This document shows positions 56,783 to 64,000 of a DNA stretch of 64,000 nucleotides, piece by piece. Below the pieces are notes generated by a model. That model did not search any database. It was given only the letters and a program-made list of their open reading frames with translations, and was not told where the DNA came from. Source of the stretch: Mimachlamys varia (Eukaryota > Mollusca > Bivalvia > Pectinida > Pectinidae); assembly GCA_947623455.1 (NCBI GenBank), contig OX392538.1, positions 33,169,001 to 33,233,000 of the forward strand. The letters are read 5' to 3'. A program made the position numbers and the translations under genes. The number at the start of each line of letters is the position of its first letter. Position 1 is the first letter of the stretch.

Positions 56783-56794
56783 GCAGGGGGAGGA
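56783..56794 (+). promoter_or_regulatory. Polypurine tract of the nested Gypsy element
   Basis: GCAGGGGGAGGA abuts the LTR start TGTAATAGGG. Such a tract primes plus-strand DNA synthesis in LTR elements and fixes the LTR left edge at 56795. Confidence 0.75.
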
Positions 56795-57717
56795 TGTAAT
56801 AGGGTCATTTTAAATGTCATTTGTCCGTTTATAAAATAACCGTATCGCGTTGCGCGACATTTGACCGTGCGTCATGTACTGTGAGTCTACCTTATATGTA
56901 TATGTAATGTCCAGTTTACCTATGTGACGTCATCATTATATGTGTCCATGTGGTGTCTTTTGTGGTCACTTTGTTAGGGTTTGGCGGGGAAATGAACGTA
57001 GCCATTGTCTACGGACGGAGAAAATATTCTGTAGCCGTCAAGACCATTTTTAGGTATGTAACATGGAATATCTATATGTAATTAAGATTTAAAGAATAGT
57101 AAACTATAGTAGTAACAAACTATGTATTGTTTGTAATGAAATAATATGTAATAATCTTTTATAAAAGTAAAAGATTATAGTTGACATATTCGGTAAAGAT
57201 AATTAGTTGATATACCATGAATAAGTCCTTCTGATCTTTTTATAAGTTAATAGTTTTGCTATGATAGGGTAATGTATAAGTGTAACATGGTCTTATTAGC
57301 TGTATATTTTATTTGCAGTATTTACAATTGTCCTGGATATTCCAGATGATATGCAATAGACCCTTGACCCATTGTTAGGGTAGGTATTATAAATGTATAA
57401 GTCCAATATAACTATTTCTATACAATCTAAACGATTGTCATAGTATTTTGTAAATGGTCATAATCATTATTTAAATATATTAAAGTATGAACAGCGTATG
57501 CTGTACTGATTGTACATCCATAGATTTATAGATTATATATAACTTTATCTTATAATGTAAATATGTGTATTCATATAATTAATAAACGATGATGTCTATG
57601 TAGAAAGAACGAGTGCAGTAATTTATGACTGTACGTTAATGATAGGTTTTATTCTTTATTGTTGTAGGGTCATTAACTACGTTAACTACGTTAACGTTAA
57701 CAACCAAATAAACAACA
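56795..57717 (+). repeat. 3' LTR of the nested Gypsy element
   Basis: Begins TGTAATAGGGTCATT after the polypurine tract and ends AAACAACA before the ACTG target copy, giving TGT...ACA ends over about 923 bp. AATAAA at 57581-57586 is a plausible polyadenylation signal. TAACTACGTTAACTACGTTAACGTTAAC-type short repeats lie near 57672-57701. No 5' LTR copy was found in the window. Confidence 0.7.
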
Positions 57718-57724
57718 ACTGGAA

Positions 57725-58040
57725 CTAAAAAGATGTGTTTGCCCTCATTTTTACAGTTGTAGGTCCAGCCGTTCCTTCAAAGTTCTGCAAATCAATAGGT
57801 TCAAAATTGTCCGTCCAGCGGCGGTCGGTATTTACAACTGTGGCCCTGCCATTTCGTCTGTCTGCTAGGCCTGCTAGTGGGATGATCTCAGCCAGTGGGA
57901 CATCTTCATCGCTGTCAAATTCTCCCTCAGATAATTCTAGATCGGATCCAGCCGATTCTCCATTGTCATCCCCGCGTACAACACCATCTTCACCGTCATC
58001 TTCGCCGTAGTCTAAACCGAAAGTACTTCGACCCGCCATG
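57725..58040 (-). pseudogene. piggyBac-like exon 1, N-terminal half
   Basis: ATG at 58040-58038 (MAGRSTFGLDYGEDDG). The region is strongly acidic, as N-termini of piggyBac transposases usually are, with SDEDVPLAEI, and ends WTDNFEPIDLQNFEG...MRANTS. A TAG at 57727-57725 arises in the T run next to the Gypsy insertion. The frame extends upstream of the ATG without further ATGs of good context, so the start is a reasonable but unproved choice. Confidence 0.75.
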
Positions 58041-58244
58041 TTGTTTACTCTAGCAACAATCCCGCGAAATCTCGCCGGTACGCTGATTAAATTTAGGTCA
58101 CCTGACGAAAAAAACAGGTCTTGACCAACCAAAATAATTGTTTTGGAAATCCATGGAATCATTTATATGTCATTTTATTGGATAATTACATGTGTCGTCT
58201 GCTTATTGTAACTAATCAGCATTTAGATAACGTAAACATAGCGT

Positions 58245-58346
58245 GTCGACTGTAGTCGACAACGGGGAAGAGGGAGCACATTTCTTTGTCGACTGTAGTC
58301 GACAGCGGGGAGGAGGGAGCACATTTATTTGTCGACTATAGTCGAC
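58245..58346. repeat. Three palindromes GTCGACTRTAGTCGAC at 43-bp spacing
   Basis: Copies at 58245-58260, 58288-58303 and 58331-58346 are separated by near-identical AGCGGGGARGAGGGAGCACATTT spacers. The array lies about 200 bp upstream of the piggyBac-like start codon. It may be a protein-binding array or a transposon-end structure; no terminal TTAA was recognised. Confidence 0.85.
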
Positions 58347-58349
58347 AGC

Positions 58350-59560
58350 GATACGGAAAGAGCTAAACTTTAAACACACGTTGACAAGTTCTCATTCAGG
58401 TAAAGTTTTAACCAAGTAATACTAAGTGTACCTGTACATAGACCATATATGTATATGTCTCTCGCCCGGGGCACTTACAACACTCGACTAGGTGTGAAAA
58501 CACAGGTACAGTGGTGGGGAGGGGAGGGGACGAGGTGGTCAAATAACTAATTACAAGTATCCAGTTTGTTTTCATAACGGTCGTTCGGTTTTGGCTGTCG
58601 TAGCCGATCGCCGGACACGCACTGACTATCACCGTAATACTGTTTAATGTATATTTTAAAATTAACATAATCCCAATAAATATAATGCGAAATTATATAG
58701 TTTTTCGACAAGAAGGTTCCATATGTTTTTCATTCCGTAATATTATCGACCAATTGTACCAATCGCACGATCTTTACATCGCCCCGTTGTGCGCACCATG
58801 GGCGAACGATGTGTGCACGATGTATGCACGATACACGCACGCATTGTATGGTGCGTTGTGCGTTACCACAACTGTACTTTGTTATTGTGTGAGATCCGAC
58901 AGCGTTATGGGAGTCTTTTAATGACTAATAATAATTCAAGGTTCTTATATAAAGCTTTATCGCGAGCTGAGATAACCCCTATGATATTATTCCTATCAAA
59001 ATCTAAAACAAAATAAGTAGTAAAATTGGCTTAAGCATGATAAAGTGGACTTTATGGACTTCACATTTGTAAAAAGAAAAACAAAATGGTTAGAGATTAA
59101 AATTTTGGCCTTTCCGAAACGGTTGTCTACTCATGAGAGGCTAGTATTACAGGAAGTGAAATTTCGACTAAAGCACATGAGGGAAAATAGCGAAAAATCT
59201 AAACAAACGACCTATGCTGGGACACAGATAAGTCTGCAACCAAGTAGGTAATCTTAAGATTTAGACAGAACTTCAGAAAAAACTCCCTATTGGCGGGGGT
59301 CAAATTTTGGGTCAGATATATATGCAATTTTCAGTATATTTTGATGTGGTAACCACGGTTTTCACACAAGTGACATCCATAGAAACTATAAGTTAATACA
59401 CTTCTCATTTCTTTCTATGGGTTGTAAATACAATTCTGTTTGCAAAAATATATATATTTATAAACTTTAAGTGTACATTGCACACGCTTGGTTTATATTT
59501 CTCGGACATGGGTCTTGTTTTCCAGAAATATGTTTATGTTCTGTAATATGCTACTTTAAA
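58350..59560. other. Non-coding; contains CpG-rich repeat copy 2 (58745-58900)
   Basis: 58745-58900 is the inverted partner of 48761-48975, with repeated GCACGATGTATGCACGATAC-like words. The rest has no supported gene. Confidence 0.45.
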
Positions 59561-59830
59561 GGCCGTCTCACAAATTATTATCCGTGGTTATAGGACATTT
59601 GCAACCAGCCAATATCGTCCTCAACTCCCTGGGATGCATATAACCGGTGCCGCCATTTCGGCACTCACAGCAGTGCTAGGATGCCTAGCACTGCCCAACC
59701 AATTACTCATTTACAACTGAGTAGACTGGAATAGGCAGAGTAAAGGGTCTTGCTCAAAGATACAACTGGGGTGTCACGGTTAACCGAAAGGACGGTTAAC
59801 CGCGGTTCATAAGCTCACCGTTCGGTTCGG
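59560..59830. repeat. Mosaic repeat with GGTTAACCG boxes
   Basis: AGCAGTGCTAGG and CCTAGCACTGC form an inverted pair at about 59670-59695. CGGTTAACCG-type palindromes occur at 59778-59805 next to ACCGTTCGGTTCGGTTTG. These look like degenerate transposon ends and could belong with the hAT fragment 200 bp further on; that link is inference. Confidence 0.4.
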
Positions 59831-60032
59831 TTTGCTGTTTGTGAATTTCGGTTCAGTTCCGTTCTGAATAAGGCAGTCGTTGCCGTCCACAATGAAGCAA
59901 AGGCGTGTGTTTTTTTGTGTTACACATGTATGATTGATATCTTAAACGATACACGCCTTTGACCATTTAATACGTAGTTGCGCATTCGCAATGAAAAACA
60001 CGGCTATTGGTTAGGATTTTTTACCTGATACA

Positions 60033-60446
60033 ATGGCTGCCAAACTCAAATCAGCTGTGTTGGACTATTTTAATTTTATTAACAAGGATGGCGTTGTCGA
60101 TAAGACAATGACTGACGGTCAAGTTCATGTCAAAGTTCGCCACGGTCCGAAACCGGACAGTTACGGATACACGAGGCATTTACATCAAAGATTAACTTTT
60201 CACAGTTCGACATGACACGGGGAAATCACAAAGTCCATCGGTGTCTTTATCGCCAAAGACATGCAACCATTCTCTGTATTAGAAAACCAGGGGTTCGTAG
60301 ATATAATAAATGTGCTGGAACCTAGGTACAACATGCCAGGTAGGACCCACTTTCCAACAAAATTAATTAAGATATATGAGGAAATTAAAGAAACAGTAAC
60401 AAGGTATCCAGTGTTAAGAACGGTTTTTTTTTTGCATTGTCTGTAG
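60033..60446 (+). pseudogene. hAT transposase fragment with degenerate BED finger
   Basis: The first frame (60033-60215, KSAVLDYFNFINKDGVVDK, HVKVRHG) matches the start of a BED zinc finger of ZBED-type hAT transposases, but the expected cysteine pair is not present. After a stop and a large internal loss, ITKSIGVFIAKDMQPFSVLE, NVLEPRYNMPGRTHF and KIYEEIKETV (about 60230-60405) match the N-terminal part of the hAT catalytic region. The rest of the transposase is absent. Inactive relic. Confidence 0.7.
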
Positions 60447-62480
60447 TAAGAGAAGGCATTTGATCATGTCGCTTAAGGTTCCATTCTGCCACAGCACCAG
60501 TTAACAGTTCAGCTAAATGCTGTGCTGTGTGGGATTCGTGCATCACCCCTGTTTGAAGTACAAATTATTGAATTTCCCAATTTAGTATGAAATTAGCTGT
60601 TATGGTATTATAACTCTTTGTTGCGCGAGGTCAATGTATCGGTATTTAGAGCTACAAAATCTGCTTCTTTCAAATATTGAAGTTGTCTTATTTTACTTGA
60701 CTTTTACCAATGACCCTGTGGGGTTAATCGGGCTATCCATTGAATTGTTGACGTCCTTGCTCTAGTTACTTTAGTTTTTGACTGATTGTCATAAAGCTTT
60801 ATACTTATGTTCTGAACAAATTTCTCTTTACGAGTTTGCCTCCTGTACATACTTCAGCGATAACTTCGTATTTGCTGACATTCCATAAATAAATGTTACA
60901 TATTGATAAATGTAGGCATGACGATAATGACTATTTTTAACTTTGTGAACTTCCACAACATTAAAAAACCATTGACCGTTGACGGCCATGATCTGAGCAG
61001 TTGTAGAACTTAACAGTGTGATGTTATGATGGGAATATGAACTTCATATGTTGAGATGCTGTTTTGATATTTTGTACACAGTGATTTATATTCAAAAAGT
61101 GGTCAACAATGACATTTGACCTTTGAAATTGACCATTGCCCGTCAAAACCAAGTGTATAATTTGCGACGGCTAGAAAATTAACCAAATCTGACTGTGGAT
61201 TTTTTTCTTGTATATCTTGTTCACAAGGATATCACAGACTCGCTCGTTCACTCAACGATGGACGCACACAAAGCTATACCTAAGTTGCGGTATTACAAAT
61301 ATGGATATTAAACAGCGATAAATTAAATGCCTAATACCGCGTGCCTGCATGGCCCACGCAACTATCAGACTTCTTTGTCGGATATTATGTCTTTATACGT
61401 GTAATTTCAGATTCATTCATATAGGAACCCCGTCCCTTTAAATGACGACAAATATTTAAAGACTGTATATATGATGAGCAGGTGCTTAAGTATGATACGA
61501 TTGTATCTTCCTAGAGCGTTTCTTTTCAACTCACTGATTTATAGAAATGGCTCATAATCTCACCAGGCAAAAGTCAAGTTGTCAATAATAATAGTACGTA
61601 AGTTAAAAAAATAAACATTTATCTAACTAATTGTTGATGTTTTCATGAATATCGTCCCCTGTATTTAACACAATGTCAATATGTGTCTTTGTTAAATCTG
61701 AGTGAATATATTGCAACAATGAAAAAAATAGTCTAACGATTCATCCACTTAAGTACAAGTACCGTGATAATAAATGAATGTTGTACATAGCATGAGCGAT
61801 TCTGCCCTCAAATCTGGAAAAAATATCTATTTCCCTATACTGACTGACAGATATTGTGTTAAATTTGGATTTATCTGTACTGCTGGGAGACAACATGTTT
61901 GAAATCCGAAATAGTCGCCATCTATTACTGAAACAAAAGTTGTAGCTTACATGTAAACGTTAGTCTTATTTTTTCTAAAAACGAAACTCAACTTAAAACT
62001 TCTTATTGAAATTCATAATAGTTTTAATTGTCGCATATAAAGGAGACCCTTCACTAAGACCAGGTGTCTGGGAAGAGTAAGCGTCGTCTGCTTTATGAAC
62101 GACATCCGCCATGTAAATTAATGACATATCAAAGTAAGGTGAGAACTTATCTTATAGTAGGCATAATTCTCAATTGCAAGAAGTAGTCATACTAATGATC
62201 ATATTCACAATCATGCCATGAATGTATTCTTTACGGTGACTATCATTTGATTAGATTTTCATTAATATTTTACATAACATGCACATTGTATCAACACTTA
62301 TACAGCTTCTGAAAGGTGCAACTTTGAGAAGCCATAAAAACAAACCAAGTGACCTAAATCTTTATACTTAATAGATTTGTGACCACAACGGCATGGGCAA
62401 TGCTCCACCAACAGGAAATTTGAATCAGAGACGGGGCCATTTTGGAAACAGGCCCTTTGCTTTTATATCATAAAAGGATA
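60447..62480. other. Non-coding, 2 kb, no feature recognised
   Basis: No continuation of the hAT transposase and no other domain is visible on either strand. Confidence 0.4.
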
Positions 62481-62975
62481 CAGAATAAGCATTTAAGGAC
62501 GGCATCCCGGTGTATGCGATGTGTGTGTGTGTTGAGAGCGTGTGTGTTTGGAGTTTGTGGTATGTCCATGTAAGCCTTCTTGCGATAGTTCGGAGCTTTT
62601 GCCGATTGAAAGTGCTACCACACAAACGTGTACTGCCGAAGGCCAAAGCAGAGCATTCCACCCGGTCACATTACACTGACAACGGGCAATCCAGTCATCC
62701 TATAATGCTGAACGTCAAGCAGATAGTAGTAACTGTATACCACTGTAAGATACTCTGGTATGTCTCGGCCTGGGGAGAGAACAATTAGCCTTCCGCACAG
62801 AGGCGCACGCTAAATCAAGGCCAAAAGTGAAGTTGTGTCAAGAGAGACATTTGGAAGGAGAAAGTGCAAAAGATAAGATCCTAAGTTAAGACGCCTTCTA
62901 CGAGCATGCAATGGGGGCGGCAGGTTCAATTCTTACGCCCTCCCTGCAGGGGCTGTAAGGATTCGATAAAGAATT
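62480..62975. repeat. Dispersed repeat with GT run and AAGTGCTACC module
   Basis: Contains GTGTGTGTGTGT (62521-62532). A segment shared with 63255-63440 and 7598-7700 follows (GCATCCYGRTGT, TTGTGGTATG, AAGTGCTACC, CGAAGGC, CATTACACTGACAA). Downstream comes an AAGGCCAAAAGTGA...AAGATAAGATCCTAAGTTAAGA segment related to block A at 36250-36330. So at least two families are joined here. Confidence 0.55.
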
Positions 62976-63254
62976 GCTGTACATCAACAAAAAAAAAAAG
63001 GGGGGGGGGGGTCTAACGTCCGCTGCACAACACCAGTAGGCCAAACAGGCAATTTAACCAATATTTTATAATTAAGTAAAGGTGAAAGCTGTAGAGCGAT
63101 TCTGTAATATAAATAAATGTATTTTAGTAAATCGATTCATCAATTACATATATGAACTGTAGGACATTTATATCAGTATGTAAAGTTCAAGAACATATAA
63201 GCAATGGAATTTGTTTGGTTTTAGAAGGTTTTACGTCGTAACAGCTGTGATCAT

Positions 63255-63616
63255 TTAACAACGGCATCCTGATGTCTGTGTTGAGTGCATGTGTATTTGG
63301 GGATCTGTGGTATGCTCCAGTAAACTTCCTTGTTTTGAATTTGTACCGATTCAAAGTGCTACCCCATGTACTCTAATCTATGTTTATACCCTGGTACAAA
63401 TGAACTGTCGAAGGCACCTCATCGGTCTGATTACATTAGGATCTCTTGAAAATTACTATACTACCCCTTTAACTACACCCCTTTAACTACACAACCTCTA
63501 TCAATACCTTCACGTAATCAACCTGTATCAGGTATCCGATCAGGGATAACGGCCAAAGAGAAACCGCCACACTTCTGGAGATAATCAAAAGATCTACCGC
63601 TTGAGTGAGTACCTAA
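63255..63616. repeat. Dispersed repeat, partner of 7381-7574 and 62500-62700
   Basis: The left half repeats the 62500-62700 module and the right half (63439-63616) matches 7381-7574. CCCCTTTAACTACA is duplicated in tandem at 63464-63491. Past 63617 the window ends in sequence with a ~25-bp inverted repeat around TTCTCACG...CGTGAGAA (63665-63740). Confidence 0.6.
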
Positions 63617-64000
63617 TGCATGAATCGTCAGTAGTAAAGTAACAGTAGAGTGTATGATTCACAATCATATTTACCTTTGGATTCTTGCGTGAGAAATGGC
63701 ACACGACAATTTTTCTCACGAGAATTTAAAGGTAAATTTGATTGAATTGTACACATGGGAATAAGGACAATATGTGTAATGAGCCTCGTTAGGAAATCAT
63801 TTAGAAAGGTAGTGTGGGACCTTCACCGATTCACACCACGAGTTAACCAGGTAAGCGAATGATAAATATTTTGTTATTTTGTGAATCCATATAAGTAAAT
63901 AGATTTATCCATTACACTACATGAAATCTCTGACATTCATATCAGTATGCAAATTTGATGAATAAAGATATATTTTATATGGTTTTATAAGGCTTTCCGT

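Larger units (their letters stand above)
55450..57717 (+). mobile_element. 5'-truncated Ty3/Gypsy insertion inside the piggyBac-like gene
   Basis: Contains only the end of the integrase core, the pol tail, a polypurine tract and the 3' LTR. ACTG flanks both ends (55446-55449 and 57718-57721), as a target-site duplication would. Removing it with one ACTG rejoins the transposase exon except for a one-base difference in a T run. The 5' LTR, Gag and most of Pol are missing. The pol and LTR are unrelated to those of the 11.9-17.8 kb element. Confidence 0.8.
52465..58040 (-). pseudogene. piggyBac-like transposase gene with introns, interrupted by a Gypsy insertion
   Basis: Read leftward: exon 1 (58040-57725, start MAGRSTFG), then a Gypsy fragment (57717-55450), remainder of exon 1 (55449-55227), exon 2 (54716-54415), exon 3 (54054-53800) and exon 4 (53073-52465). 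All introns have GT...AG ends and the exons join in phase. The DDD catalytic aspartates of the family are all visible (FAIDKAM, YVDNFF, MNAVDRADQM), as is a C-terminal cysteine-rich finger. Breaks: the retroelement insertion, a T-run frame change beside it, a TAG at 53053-53051 where a tryptophan is usual, and a frameshift near 52570. A domesticated PGBD-like host gene or an intron-bearing transposon are both possible. Terminal repeats were not found. Confidence 0.85.

Overview
This is eukaryotic, AT-rich, transposon-dense DNA. Spliced coding pieces, AATAAA polyadenylation signals, tRNA-derived SINEs and metazoan-type Ty3/Gypsy, DIRS, piggyBac and hAT relics point to an invertebrate animal. 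A bivalve or other mollusc is the best guess, from the general look of the repeats and SINEs; this is inference, because no species-specific gene is present.

Layout. 0.6-3.6 kb: two identical 453-bp inverted-repeat-ended elements bracket 2.07 kb, and the whole unit is flanked by an ATTT duplication. 4.4-5.5 kb: degenerate ~150-bp repeats and a fold-back MITE. 7.8-8.5 kb (+): a shortened, broken paralogue of the gene at 20.4-22.8 kb (-). That gene is the only long intact host-like coding region: 786 codons, one membrane span, and a long ectodomain of degenerate LVITGQ repeats. 10.9-11.8 kb (-): a zinc-finger / RS-repeat / KCTD-type BTB reading frame with one internal stop, directly behind a decayed Ty3/Gypsy element (11.9-17.8 kb, -) whose 3' LTR is missing. 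23.7 and 32.0 kb: two SINEs of one family. 25.1-25.7 kb: PIF1-like helicase debris. 26.4-30.4 kb (+): a decayed DIRS-type tyrosine-recombinase retrotransposon. 36.8-42.1 kb: a 1.6-kb unit in 3.25 head-to-tail copies, flanked on both sides by copies of another repeat. 46-48.5 kb: a duplicated repeat block. 52.5-58.0 kb (-): an intron-containing piggyBac-like transposase gene, broken by a stop, a frameshift and a nested 5'-truncated Gypsy element (55.45-57.72 kb, +) that ends in a recognisable 3' LTR. 60.0-60.4 kb: a hAT/BED fragment. The remainder is non-coding sequence with small dispersed repeats.

Functionally this is a graveyard of at least six mobile-element classes. No operon-like or pathway organisation is visible. 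The items most worth following up are the LVITGQ-repeat membrane protein and its contracted paralogue, the ZnF-RS-KCTD reading frame behind the Gypsy pol, the transposon-in-transposon junction at 55.4/57.7 kb, the 1.6-kb tandem array, and the composite element at 0.6-3.6 kb. Coordinates of splice sites, LTR ends and element ends were read by eye.
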